The position numbers were made by a program, and so were the translations under genes. The notes under the pieces are model-generated. The model made no database searches. It was not told the DNA's origin and saw only the letters and a program-made list of their open reading frames with translations. Of a DNA stretch of 64,000 nucleotides, positions 38,851 through 50,968 are shown piece after piece; the first letter of the stretch is position 1; the number at the start of each line of letters is the position of its first letter. The stretch lies in assembly GCF_051020975.1 (NCBI RefSeq), contig NC_135032.1:11098001-11162000 (forward strand), given 5' to 3'. The stretch is from Osmia lignaria lignaria. Taxonomy: Eukaryota > Arthropoda > Insecta > Hymenoptera > Megachilidae.

Positions 38851-38958
38851 TTAACCCTTCCTTGCATAATTCTTTTTTAATTTTAAAAAGAAATACAGCA
38901 ATAAACTATACAAAAATAATTATACCATAAATATTGTTTTATGCAATGCAAGAGTTAA
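38851..38958. mobile_element. Small TTAA-flanked inverted-repeat element (piggyBac-like)
   Basis: TTAA at 38851-38854 is followed by CCCTTCCTTGCATAA. The right end, read inward from TTAA at 38955-38958, is CTCTTGCATTGCATAA. The roughly 100-bp body is A/T-rich and non-coding. The ends resemble those of the 25778-25933 element (CCC, then TTG, then ATAATT), so both may belong to one family. The terminal repeat needs one gap to align, which lowers certainty. Confidence 0.6.
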
Positions 38959-38959
38959 A

Positions 38960-41900
38960 TATTTTCACATTTGATAAATACAAGGTCTTCTTAAATAAAT
39001 CAGAGTAAAAGCAGAAATATTTAGACTACCCGAAACACGTTGATTCGTAATTCTACGCCTGCACGTGGGTTCTACCCCATCGATGCTCGCTTGTATCCAC
39101 TACCCTTCTTTGAATTTAAATTCTCCCTTGCGGAAAACGGATCGCTGAGAAGGGAAAAGACAGGCGGGCAGGTCGCAAAAGAAGGCGTCACCAATGTTTT
39201 GCCGTCGGTGGTATTGACAACCCTTGGTTTGGGGTTTCGGGGCGGCACCCTTGGCGTGTATGGCGGTGCGGTTGATACGCGGGGTGAACTGGTCACATCA
39301 AAAGAACCGAATCCTCCAGCTGGTTGACGCGCGCCTCCTATTGACGGAATGCACGCCGGCAGCTGCATTTGTAATTTATCGAATGAAAAACCGTTCCAGA
39401 AGCCCCGGTGCATTGTTAGAAATGAGAACCTTATTTGCACGGTGAATGCATTTTCGAGTCTTTGATCTTTGCGACATTTCGAATACTTTGGAGGACAACA
39501 AATAGTAGGTTGGGTTAATCCGTTAGGGGTCAATTATTTAGTGGAGTAATGGGAGTTCCTTATTTTTTCTATAATTTAGGTAGAAATTTGTCGTCTCTTC
39601 TATAAAATTTTTTTAATTATATTCTGTCTTTATCATTTTTCTTATAATATCATTATAAATGGTATTTTTCCCATTTTTGTTAGTTTGCTCGCACGTAGCA
39701 TGCGATTTCTTTTTGCTTACTTCATAGCGAAAGGGTTGAAGCGTCCTAAAAATCGATCCCCTTAATGGAATAATCTGGAAACCATTGAAGATCCCGTAGG
39801 CTAGCATCGTGTCGCAGCTTGTGTAAACAGTAGGCTTCCTCCGTCGATGACATACGACACGACCATGAGCAATGGTATCCTGCTTAACACGCAAACGTTA
39901 TCTACACCCTGGAACCGTGCATGACCACCAGGAGTACTGGGAATATGTCCAGTGCTCAGAGAAATCAACCAAATTAAACCCTTCCTTTGTTTCCTGGCAC
40001 AAAAACCATCGGTAATAGTTAAAATCATTTTTGTATAAAATTTGAAATAATTTCAGTTTAATTTTAGACCCCATTTATTTTCATTTTCTAAGCTCTAAAA
40101 TTTGTCGCTAAAAATTTTTTGAAATTATTATTTTAAGCTTCTAGTTCCTATTTTTCCGTAATGAAAATATCTTCGAATATAAAGGGTAAATCTTGTAGTA
40201 TGTAAATTTCGTGTGTCCGGTTATTCTTAGCATATCTGTACTTGAACCTGGGATTATAGCGGCCTCGGTCCACCCACGTGTTTCGAGCGGCTGTTATTGA
40301 ATATTCGTGTCTCTTGACCCTCTGAAGCTTGGAGAAAATTATTGTTTGTATAGTATTTGGACGATGGGAGGTCTCTTCGGGTTAACACGTCACGGAGGAA
40401 GGATCAGATGTATAATATTAGTATGCTGCGTTCTGAGTTTAGTTAAGCTCCCTCGAAATCCGTATCTATTTTATTATGTTGATCAACTGCTTTTTCAATT
40501 TCTAAGCTCAACTTGGGGATTACATTGGTTCTATCTCTTTCCATAGGAATTTTTATAAAAATAGGTTTTTTATAAACAATCTAAAATAAAATTGCATATT
40601 TGTGTTTAGATTTTTTTAATTATTTAATTCTTAAATAATTGGATTAATTAATTATGTAATTAATATTGTTATTGGTGAAAAATGTTCTCCTTAGATATTA
40701 TTCTCCAGCACACGAAAATCTTATAAATATTTAAAAACAGCTCCTAATGAATTTTTCATGATTCACTGCCTCTTACCTTCGTTCAACTTTCAAAGAACCA
40801 ACCACTCATTTCTCTATTATACCCCTGCATTCTCTCGTTCTCTCGACCGAAATGAATAAATGGAACAACACAATTCTTCGAATATAATGCAATGTACTTT
40901 CGCTGTGTGAAAAAGTAAGTAGATTTTTCTTACGTAGCTTACAATCAGTATGGCTATTTCTCTCACTAAGAGACTGGTACAGTAAGATCCAAGCTGCACC
41001 ACACATTTAACATTTCGTTTTTTCGACTTAAACCGAGAGGATTATTTTTCTCCAGATTTTTGCTGCAGGAAAATAAATTATTTAAAAGCAATGAGTGCAT
41101 TATAGGATTTCTTAAATTGTTCCTTTATTTTTGATATTATGAGGGAGTGGTTCACAGATAAATTATTATAATAATAGAACTATTGTTCAAAAAATAAATT
41201 GTGATAATATAGGGTGGTGAAATTCTTATAGAAATTCAAAAATCATTCCCATATGGATGGCATAGCAATTAACGCGTTAAAATTAATTTATAATTACAAT
41301 AATAATAATTAAAATTAGAATTCCATATGTAAAGTATTGGCTAGTTGGGGTTAATCGATGCAGTGAAAATGGCTACCCATTAGTTTTAGACAACGAAGAA
41401 GAAGCTCCCTTCGGGGTGAAAATTAATCGATGCCACGCTGGTTTCACGCAGCCAACCGAGCCGTGACTGAATTTCATTAATGCGCCGAACGATTTCTACC
41501 CCGGTTAAAGCAGCTTCGTCCCTGAAAACTGATCGTCGGCGTTGTTCTATCGTTCGGCTGTTCCTGTTTCTCTTAGGATCCTCCGTTTCTTCCTGTTCCA
41601 CCGGCTTGCTTCTAAGCACCGGAGTGGACGAACTTTCGCGAAATTAACTTCACTCAATTAAGCCCTCGCTTCTCGAATCGAACTTTCAGGCCGTGCTCGG
41701 TCTCGCGAGACACGCTCGCTCAGGGAACGGACTGAAAAGCATAGAAAATACGTTCTTCTTTTTTCCTCTCCCTTGTATCGACTTCTTTAACAACTTTTCT
41801 ACTCCCGTAATCGTGTACCTTTTTTACTGCGACACGCGATCGTTAAACGCAGGTTTATTCATTATTTTAAGTCGTTCCTGGTAGAATATTAAGGTTTGGG

Positions 41901-42290
41901 GCTGGAAAATGAAGAAATTAAGGAGATCATAGATAAAGCAAAATTTAAATCAGTTTAAATTATCCATCAGATTTTAGAAAAAAATATAAAACTAGGGGAG
42001 GGGGATATATTAGCATCCAATTAATTTTTCATGTATTTTTCATAATTTAAAAAATAATATAATATGGAAGCGGTATTCATAGTATAAAATTATATTATTT
42101 TATTTTATCTATAACAAACAAATTTTCAATTGAATAGCCACAGTTGATATAAAATGTTAAAAGTCAAATTTTTAATTGTATCGTCAAGGTAATGAACAAA
42201 ATATCAGAATGCAAAATGCAAAATATATGGTCGTGTTACCATCGGGTTTCCCACTGACAGGATATTCGCATCATCAATGAAGATATCGAT
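38960..42290. other. Non-coding stretch, no gene seen
   Basis: A GC-rich patch (39040-39420) is open on both strands, including a 153-codon - frame with a Pro/Thr-rich stretch and a 95-codon Gly-rich + frame. Neither is recognisable. Patches at 39700-40000, 40230-40530 and 41340-41740 also lack a supported gene. The remainder is A/T-rich. Confidence 0.5.
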
Positions 42291-42298
42291 CGGAGAAG

Positions 42299-42640
42299 AT
42301 TAATTAATTCGAACCACGTACCACGCTGCTAACTCTTCTCCCTTGGATCGGTGAACTCTGATGCTCGCTTAACCGAATAATTATTCGGTTAATCGCCATT
42401 GTCATCGAACTGTTTATCGATTCGTACGATACGGTCAAGCGAACCAGGCTCCCGTCAAAAGTTACTCAACCCTAGACATTGTTTACGGGAGGCATATAAT
42501 GTCGGTGCTTTTAGTCGTTGTAATTCAGAGACGTTCGTTAATCGATAATTAACCTATGGTCGATAGAATGACACGATGAAAGGGGAGCTAATTATGTCGG
42601 AGCGGTTTCGGATTAATCGGTTCGGTAGTTTCGATTAAAA
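42299..42640. promoter_or_regulatory. Candidate regulatory cluster of TAAT/GATTAA sites
   Basis: Homeodomain-type TAAT cores recur within about 340 bp: GATTAATTAATTC (42299), a perfect palindrome with half-site TTAACCGAATAA (42369-42392), GTTAATCGATAATTAACC (about 42538-42555), GCTAATTATG (42588), GGATTAATCGG (42610) and CGATTAAAA (42631). Several are of the TAATC/GATTA type bound by K50 homeodomain proteins. The surrounding DNA is not especially A/T-rich, so the clustering is less trivially explained. A regulatory role is inference only. Confidence 0.3.
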
Positions 42641-42659
42641 TACACTTTGGTTTACTGAA

Positions 42660-43790
42660 AGTTCTGGCCGCTTTGATCGAACGTGAGAAAAGAAATTGTA
42701 TATTAATTTTATATCATTTCTTTCATGACTCCAAAGGTGTTTTTAATAAATATTGAATTTTATATATTTTTGAAAGATTTATGGGTGCCATTTTTCAATG
42801 GTTTAATAGAATTATACATTTTTGAAGATAAAAAATTAGGTGTATTTTAATATTCATATTATTAAAAATATTAAAAAAGAATTAAGTTCATTGCCAGGAC
42901 AATTACTACCATCATACATGTCAAAAGTAAAAAATATTTATTTTCAAAAACAAAGAATGTTATTTTTAAAAATATTTAAAATACTAAAAAATAAAATTAT
43001 GATAAAAGAAATAGATTCATCTGCTCGGTGTACAAATCATATCCAATAATAATACAACTATCATTATCACAGGGTCATTGAAATATCAACCACGAGTAGT
43101 TAACCATCCAAAACCACCACCATGGTCCACGAAAAAGCGAGAAATTCGTGTACCAAGCGAACCGTCTGTTCAGTAAATCACAGTGATACGAATAAATCAT
43201 GTATTATTCCGTGGAGGTTACGGGGGAGGGGGTGGTTTTGCAGTATGGAGGTGGCAGAAGTAGAGATATACAGCTGTGCGCTAACTCGCCGCAAAACCTA
43301 GCCTGTGTGTTACATGGTCAGCCACTGACGCGTGTTTCAACGACGGGAGAGATGATCGCGCAAAGCAGCCGATCAGATATGGGTTCACACACGCGTGCAC
43401 ACGATGGTTTACCATAGCGGTTGCGTTCGCGAGATAGAAAGAGGTAGAAGCCAGGATGCACCCCCTAGGTGCGTTGGGGTTATGTACCGTTTAGGAATTC
43501 CATGAATCGGTCTATGGTATAGGGATTTCGCCATTAGCCATAGTTTGATGGTAACGCGGCCCTGACCACCGATATGTTGACCGTTAAAGAGCCATCGAAT
43601 CTTGCACTTCTGTTGAATTCAAACGTTTAGCTTAACCCTTTCGTTGGATATATAGGGTGTCCTCAAGTAGCTTTTAATTTTGGAGATATAGAAAATTATT
43701 TTTGAAGAACGTTATTATATTTCACAAGTTCAATGGATTATTGATTTTTTCCTTATTTTAGATTGGGGCATTTTATAATTTTTGGAATTT
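42660..43790. other. Non-coding stretch, no gene seen
   Basis: A/T-rich to 43080, then a CpG-containing patch (43100-43620) with a short + frame that is not recognisable. Confidence 0.6.
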
Positions 43791-43796
43791 TCTATA

Positions 43797-43975
43797 AAGT
43801 GCATTTTTGCATCTCTCTTATTTTGGAGAAGTGCATGCCATAATTTTGTACAAATATTAATTTTGATATAATTGCATAAAATTTGCATCTCTAATTTTGA
43901 AGAAGTGCAATTATCATATTTCATATTTTCTATAATTGCATAAAATTTGACCAGAGTGCATTCTTGGAACACAGA
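43797..43975. repeat. Degenerate tandem repeat with TTTGCATCTCT / GAAGTGCA units
   Basis: TTTGCATCTCT followed by ATTTT.GAGAAGTGCA occurs at about 43806 and again at 43882, 74-76 bases apart. ATAATTGCATAAAATTT appears twice and GAGTGCATTCTTGG closes the block. The piece CTTATTTTGGAGAAGTGCA is nearly identical to part of the 62.8 kb minisatellite. Confidence 0.6.
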
Positions 43976-44590
43976 ATGCATGTAATAAAAAAAAACTTGG
44001 GTCGAGTGCAATTGGCCAAACAGACTGTCGAGGAATGAACACGTCAGTGTCGCGAGAAGGGATTTTCCTCGTGGCATACAAAGTAGTCCAAAGACGATGC
44101 CAGAGAACGGTGCACACAAGCGTCTGTAACCAACATGCCGCTTCTTCCCTTCGTTCACGGCGCCTGCTAAGACCTCGTCGTCTCTTCCGTGGCTTTTCTC
44201 TCTTTCCGTTTTGGCTATCACGAGCTGGGACAGTCGCCAAGCTGGAGTCTACACCGAATACGAATGATCTTGACAAATTAGGTCGCTCCTAAAGGGATTC
44301 TCTCTCCTGTCCACAGCAGAAAACGTGTCTCGCCACCGACACGACTCCAGACTCTGCATCGATTCTTGTCGTGACTCGAATCCGATAGAAACTTTTTTCT
44401 GGCTACACACGTTGACACCTTGACTTGCCGCCTCCTCCGTATTTAAATTTTCGTAGAAAATTCTTGCAAAATTCATAGATATTTTTGAACCTTTTTATCC
44501 CTTGAACAGCTGAATCTGGGTCAATCGTGACCCAAATTTACAAATCACGTACAAAGTTATTAATCTAAGGAAACAGAAACAAGATTAAGT
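43976..44590. other. Non-coding stretch, no gene seen
   Basis: GC-richer, CT-rich patch with antisense frames of 120-163 codons and an 85-codon + frame overlapping each other. None is recognisable. Confidence 0.55.
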
Positions 44591-44632
44591 AAAAAATAGG
44601 GGCTCTCTCCATGGTCCGCCGTCCAGAGGTAA
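44591..44632 (+). repeat. CCATGG repeat family, copy 6
   Basis: Exact core GGCTCTCTCCATGGTCCGCC followed by GTCCAGAGG. The A/T block upstream is diverged (AAGATTAAGTAAAAAATAGG). Confidence 0.85.
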
Positions 44633-47600
44633 TTCATATTCTTGATAATTTGCGTTATTATAATTTAATTTTTTGAGGAGATGAAATATTTTTATTAATG
44701 CTAAATTAAATAATATTTTTTAAATGTTTGAAATTGAAAATTTCAAATTGAAGAATGAAATCATTGATCCAAGGGATTGATAGGATTGCAAAAGCACCTG
44801 TAATTAGAATGGAAACAATTTAACCATGGTTTAAATTGCTCGATGAAAGCACTCTGGTGAAAACTATATTAAGCCCAAAAGGAAGCGCTGATCGTTCGCC
44901 ACGCGATAACGTGAGAACCCGGCATAAGGTATATCCACGCACCTGATATATGTAGGTACGCTCGTACCGTACCGTGTACGCAAACTATAAATATTCGGCT
45001 TTATCCATTTCTCACGCGCTGAAACAGCACGCGAACGTGCCTTTCTTGCCCTGGAATTCGATAATGTTATCGTGACGCGGCGGGTAAATTATATTTTAGA
45101 CGGCCAAGGAAGGTACCAATTAACTGGAACATCCTCGAACACTTGCTATGATAACGTGATACGGTTGTTCTGCAATGCTTTTAACGTGACAAATTGGTTA
45201 AGTGGAATTAATTGGATGTTGCATATTGTACGATCTGATGAAATACAAAAGTATCATAAAATAATTAATATTTAAGCTTTAATTTAATACACCATAAGTG
45301 CCATTTTGAAATACTTTTATATCATCAATTTACAAAATTGGCAAACCGTTTGTAGAAGCCAGTTGAAAATTTCTTCATTTCGTACACGATGCACGGCTAG
45401 CCCGAAACCAGGTCGGACAGGTGTGAATCAAAGCGACAATGGAGAGAGCATAATTATAATTAAGTAAACGTGCGGAACAGTGGACTAACGAACGGGGATA
45501 AGGACGAGCCGTGTACAATGCGGAGCCAGGGCTGTTTGCAAGTTCAAGTGGACGTGCTTTCTGCACAGTTAGTTAGAAAAGAATGCAGGCAATTAGAATT
45601 ATGCATACGTCTGCGCCGCCGTTTGTCTCAACCCCTTTCCTACCTTCACCACCTTTGCATACGTACAGAAACCTCCCATGAACGTGCTGCCGTGTTTCTT
45701 CCACGGATACTTTCTTGCTTCCTTCCTTATTCTCGTCTTCCTGTTTCCTTTTTTTTCCACGCCCGCTATACGTTCCACCGTCTACTTCAGAGACACGAGT
45801 AACTTTTTGCAAGGGAAGATTTATTTTCTTCGTTTAATGGCGACTTTAGTGAGAATGATTCTTTAACTGAAAGAAAAGGTTTAATTTATTCATAGAATTT
45901 TAGGTGGAGGAAGAAAATAGTTCTTAATATTATTACTGATAAATAAATAAATTGTAATACAAGTAAATTTTATATTGGCTAGCTTTTAAAATTAATATTT
46001 ATATTATTATTAAATGGAGGAAGAAAATAATTGGAGATATTAAATTCTTTATTTGCTACTTTACAAAATATATATTTTTTTTTTAGTATTACAGTAAAAG
46101 CGATAAATAATCAACTGGAAAACAAATAAATTATAATTATTTAAAATCAGTATACTGATAGAAAAGGGGGTCGCATAAAAGATTGAAGTTTTCTTCTAAA
46201 GGTAAACTAAACACAGTCGTCGGGGATTCAATCGTAAATCAGAATTTTGTTAGGCGAGTTTGGGACAGATCAGGCACGTCACGTGCAAACGAAAACTTTT
46301 TCGGTAATTCAATTTCTTGTCTTGTCCTCACAGAACCTCTGTCCCTTTGGCTGCTTTTTTTTCGCTCCTTAGTCTCTTCGCCAGGGTGGCTACGTGATTG
46401 CCCCGTAAAGCTTTCTAAGGGTAAGAGAATTTACGAAAGAGTTTGCACGGGCGTGACATCACGTTCACGAGGTGTACGCTCAACGGGGACCTTAAAAACA
46501 TTCTTGCCTCTATTGCTGGCCGCAATACCTTGGAAGGTTCATGTTCAACGAGTCTTCGACGTCCTTCGCGTTGAACGGGTCTTGGAGGACCTGTTTTGTT
46601 AACCTTCTTGCATGGTTTTATGGCGCTTGCGATTTTTATTCTTCCCTGAAGAGCGATGCGTTCAAATGTAATTTAAAGACGGATCTGTTCTTGTGTACGC
46701 TCGTGGTCGAGGAAAATAATAAAATACTTGATTCTGTGGAAGGAAAGCTTCTTTTTGATGTTTTTAACTGAAGGATTTCAAAGCATAAAAAGTATGAGAT
46801 GATGTAATGGTGTAGAAGTACTTATGTATAGGAAATACTTAAAAATATATTATTTTGAAATTCAATTTTTTAAAATAAAATTTATTAGTTCTTTGTTGAA
46901 ATAAATATTAAATTATTCAGTTTTATAATTTAGTATTGTTCACTAATGAAAAATATTAAATTATAAGCTGATTGATTCATTTTTTATTCTATTTAACAAT
47001 CGGCCATTTTGTGTTAGGATTATTGATGGAAAATCTATAGAGGTATTTTTATTTATTCTTAAGCTTTAAATTGATATACCACAAGTGCTATTTTGTCACT
47101 CTTTTATGTCATGGAATGATGTCAAATTGCAAATCCCCCAAACAAATCCTCAACTCACTGGCCATCATCCGTAGCAAAGGAAGTATCAATTGTCTCCGCA
47201 ATCCGCACGGAACTCTGTCATGCAGATTTTTTTCTCTCTCTTCTCTTTCGCACACTCGTACCATTCTATCAATTTCTCCTCTTTCTCTTGCCCAACTATC
47301 AGTCTCTATCTGCAACGAACCGGTGGAGCTCGGTTACCGTTGCCAGAGGCTGTGCCAGCTAATTTCGGCAATCAGCACCATTGTGCGGTGCTCGATGTCA
47401 CTTAAATCTAAACGATTCGTGCTTCCATCTCTTTCTATCCTTTCACGCTCTTCAGCCGGTCTCTTTGCATTGTCATTCCTTCGACCTCTCGTTCCCGGTA
47501 TCCGCATTCTCTAATCGATTCCCAATTACTCGCGAATACCCGTAGGAGAGGCAAAGCGTAGCTTGAATTGTGAAATATAGCCAGAGCGAAACGTAATGTT

Positions 47601-47895
47601 TGTCGATTCACGACCAACCTTTCCTCGATGAATTTCCGGGCTGCACGATGTTTACGCGTTTCATTCCTCTCGTTACCACCGTTTCTCTCGTTCTTTACTT
47701 TTTCAGTTGATTTACCGCGTTTCTTTTGCTGGAAACATTTTTAGTTTCGGATTTGCGTGGGTTTGGATAACAGTGATGGTGAATTTTGTGTTTGAATTCG
47801 GGTTCTTTTTTAGGGATGGGTCGGTTTATGAAAAAACAGTAATGGTTAGTTGGATAGTGATTGAAGAAAAAACGTAGCATTTCACTTTATTGCAC
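44633..47895. other. Non-coding stretch, no gene seen
   Basis: GC-richer patches at 44880-45130, 45380-45800 (C/T-rich on the + strand), 46190-46600 and 47110-47700 alternate with A/T-rich DNA. Frames of 110, 139 and 147 codons on the + strand are not recognisable, and antisense frames overlap two of them. Confidence 0.55.
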
Positions 47896-47950
47896 ATTCT
47901 CGGATGGCGGACCATGGAGAGAGCCCCAATTTCAATTTAATCATGTATTT
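47896..47950 (-). repeat. CCATGG repeat family, copy 7
   Basis: On the - strand it reads GATTAAATTGAAATTGGGG, then the exact core CTCTCTCCATGGTCCGCC, then ATCCGAG. The longest + frame in the window (47861-48385, 174 codons) reads through it antisense, which argues that frame is not a real gene. Confidence 0.88.
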
Positions 47951-50919
47951 TCTATACTTTACCACTATTATTATTATTTATTACTTAATAAATTCATCCG
48001 CATAAACATCCCCATTTTAATTATGAAACATTCACATATTTTTCTGAATCAACAAACTAGTTTGATTCGAAATTCCCGTGTTTTAATTCCGGCGAAAAAT
48101 CGTGTAATTCGTGCGTTACGAGGCCAACTACCTGGACAAATTCGAGGGTGTAATTGTTGCGGTAGGTTGGACCTTTTCCCGTCATGTTTCGCTTTGAAAC
48201 GACCTCACCGTCGCACAAACTGCCGCTACTTTATAATACATTTAATCGGTCGCAATTTTAATCGTACTGTACCGCGGTTAACCGCCTACACGCGGTTATC
48301 GGCCAGCACAGACCCCGACCCGTCAAAATATGCGCACCGCCCATTGTGTCTGCACTCTAAACATTTTATCCGGTTTAACGAGTAGCCACCGTACAGCTGG
48401 AATTTAATGATACGATAAACGGCAGAAAATGATTATTGCTAGCAATTATTGCGAGTATTAAAGTTCGCGGATGGGATTGAGCCCGGAGAAGCTTTACGTT
48501 TGAGGGGAAATTAATTTGTATTAAATGCAAACATGGTATAATGAAGTTATATTAATTTTATGGTGTGCGAAATTTTATATAAATTTATAATTTTGTAGCT
48601 TAAAATAAATTTTTTCAGAATTTTTTAGAATTTGAGTTTCAAAAATGGAAATTCAGATCTATAATTTTGAACTTCAAGCTTCAAATTTCAAATCACGAGT
48701 AAAAAAATTTATATTCACAGTCCTTAAGGTTCCAGTTCATTGCCTCAGTCAACCTTCTTAATTAACCACTCCACTAAAAACTGACGAATCATTTAATTTG
48801 CTCTTATTTTGAACTGTCCTTCACCAAGGTTCATCTCGGGCAATGAAACAGTTTCGCGTTATTACTAACACGTGCGTCTCAATTCGCAGCTGTCTGTCGC
48901 ATCAAAAAAAAAAAAGAAAAAAAAAACGTGAAAAATGAGTCAGGCCTTGGATAAAAATATTCTGGTATCCTGGCTCGATGCGGCGCGTTTATTCACAGAG
49001 TTTTGCCGCACCCATGTACCCATGTTGGGTCGAAAAATTTTGGTGAATACATTTCAGACGATCCCAAGATGTCAGGAAGGACAGAAGTTTTCTAGGCCGT
49101 TCACTCGGAGATGTCTCGGAGACTTTACTAAAATAAATTGCTTTCGTTTCATGAGTTTGATAGTTCCATCATAAATCTACAAAATATTTTTTGTTTTCTG
49201 TAAATTTTGATAAGGTTTTATAATAGAAAAAATCACGGTTTCATATGAGGCATTTAGAACCAAAGGGATGTAATTTATTTATATTATTTTTAACGATTTA
49301 ATTAACTATTTCTGTTTTTCATCCACAAAGTTATCTAATAAAATTTTCAAAACCACGTTGGATACTTCAAACACTGCAAAATATTAAATTTATTAGAATT
49401 CCTTTTCTGCTGCTTTTATCGTATTTGAATAATAATTAGCGTCACAAGTGTGTCACTAGATAAGGGGTTGATTATCGTAAGATATTCGAACCAGTTCGAA
49501 TGGTTTGATTCAAAGCTAAAGTAGTCCCACGGGGCACCCTAAAAGCTCTCGTCCGCATAGAGGGTGCTATTCAAGCGCCAAAGTCACCAAAGCGACCTAA
49601 CTAAACACAAGTTGCTTTATTTGGACATAAGATGTCTGACAATAGTCAGCTCGCCGAAGCGTGCTTAAGACGTCTAGTCACTTCGAAGTTACCTAACTGA
49701 ATTTAAGGCTATATCCGAAACTTGGCGCAGCCTAAACAGGCTTAAACTACCTAACCTAACTTCTCTAGTGAATTAGATTTGAATGATTTAATCATAACCA
49801 AACTGAGCGGTTGTAAGGAACGGTTTGTCCACAAAGACCAATCAAATCTTGAAATTCCAGCCGAAATACCGTGTTCCACGAGTGAAATGTATTTTGCTTA
49901 CAGCAATCTGTTCAACGGGACGGGGGCCATTTTGCAGCGTTAGGAACGCGGCGGGAGACAAAATGGCGTCAGTCAAATAAAACGGAATCCAACTAATGAA
50001 CGCCGATGTAATTCTTGCTTTCGTGGCCGGGTTTAATGAAATTCTAGCGGCGGATAGGGCAAACGAAATTTACGTTCTGGACTCGGCTAGTGTCAGACGA
50101 AAATGAGAACACCCGTTGGCCGGCTAACGTTGAAACGTGTGAGGATCACGACAGGTTAATTACTTCAAATTCTTGATTAGTATTTTCTTGGTAACTGAAC
50201 AAATAATGTACTAATGTTGCGGTGTACCTTTTAACGTTAATTGAGGTAGCTGGATTAAAGGGTGCTGGATAGAAGTAGATTAGGAATGTTTATGCATGTG
50301 CTATGAATTAAATTAACAAATTATTCAGAGTATACGTACTACAAAGATTATTTTGTTACGAAAGATATTTTTCTGAATATTAATCTTGGAATTAACATTT
50401 GTAAATCATTTCAATGAAATTAAAATTAATAATAATATTCTATTTAAATTTTATAAATAATTTTTAATTTATTTTTTTAAATGAAACTAAATATATTCTT
50501 GTAAAAGAAAGTATTTAGTTTTAAATTATTTCATTTATTTTTAAATTTGAAATTCATAACAATATTGGAAGGGCTAATCTGAAACCTGGCAAAGATTTTA
50601 CGCTATTGTTTCAAGGGAAGAAGGTTCCTCTTACAGAGTCAAATCTCACCTTACAGGGTTAGCAGTTCGACCAGAGGAACAAGTTGAAACTAGTTAAACT
50701 TTCAAACAACCCCCGTAGAAAGCTCGATGGATCGCCATTAACGAGCTGGACCGTAGGGACGAAGTTCGACAATTCGGCTTCTCTGAAACCTCGGAAACGT
50801 TCTTCGACATTCTCACTCTGCTAAACACCTTTCTCGACGGTTCAAACCTTCCCTTTTATTGTTTCTCCTGTGATGGGTGTACAGGGAATGTGAGAAAATG
50901 AATGGAAAATCAGTGTCAA
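47951..50919. other. Non-coding stretch, no gene seen
   Basis: GC-richer patches at 48060-48420, 49460-50150 and 50570-50880. An A-rich run (A12, G, A10) sits at about 48905-48928. No RNA gene or recognisable frame was found. Confidence 0.55.
49582..49765. repeat. Degenerate duplication with CCTAACT motifs
   Basis: GTCACCAAAGCGACCTAACT (49582) and GTCACTTCGAAGTTACCTAACT (about 49677) are about 95 bases apart, and CTACCTAACCTAACTT follows near 49750. The CCTAA units resemble the insect telomeric repeat (TTAGG, reverse strand), but only two are adjacent, so a true interstitial telomere array is not supported. Confidence 0.35.
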
Positions 50920-50968
50920 AATTGAATTAAAATTGAGGCCTCTCTCCATGGTCCGCTGTTCGAAAGTT
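50920..50968 (+). repeat. CCATGG repeat family, copy 8
   Basis: The A/T block AATTGAATTAAAATTGAGGC leads into CTCTCTCCATGGTCCGC and TGTTCGAAAG. Core conserved except for the final C. It forms an inverted pair with copy 9, 2.1 kb downstream, but the DNA between them encodes nothing transposase-like. Confidence 0.85.

Noticed and set aside
39072..39533. 153-codon - frame with Pro/Thr-rich stretch and antisense Gly-rich frame
   Set aside because: Looks protein-like only because the patch is GC-rich. No homologue recognised and no exon boundaries.
43632..43650. TTAACCCTTTCGTT, also present inverted near 17120
   Set aside because: Looks like a piggyBac-type end, but neither copy has a partner end within several hundred bases.
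44591..47950. Copies 6 and 7 of the CCATGG repeat as ends of one 3.3-kb transposon
   Set aside because: They face each other, but the DNA between encodes no transposase and other copies are not paired at this distance.
47861..48385. Longest open frame in the window, 174 codons on the + strand
   Set aside because: It reads antisense through a copy of the dispersed CCATGG repeat, has no recognisable domain, and its length is near chance expectation for 64 kb.
49478..49502. Palindrome TTCGAAC-CA-GTTCGAA resembling a B-box-like motif
   Set aside because: No A box, anticodon stem or tRNA cloverleaf could be drawn around it; no tRNA gene is supported.
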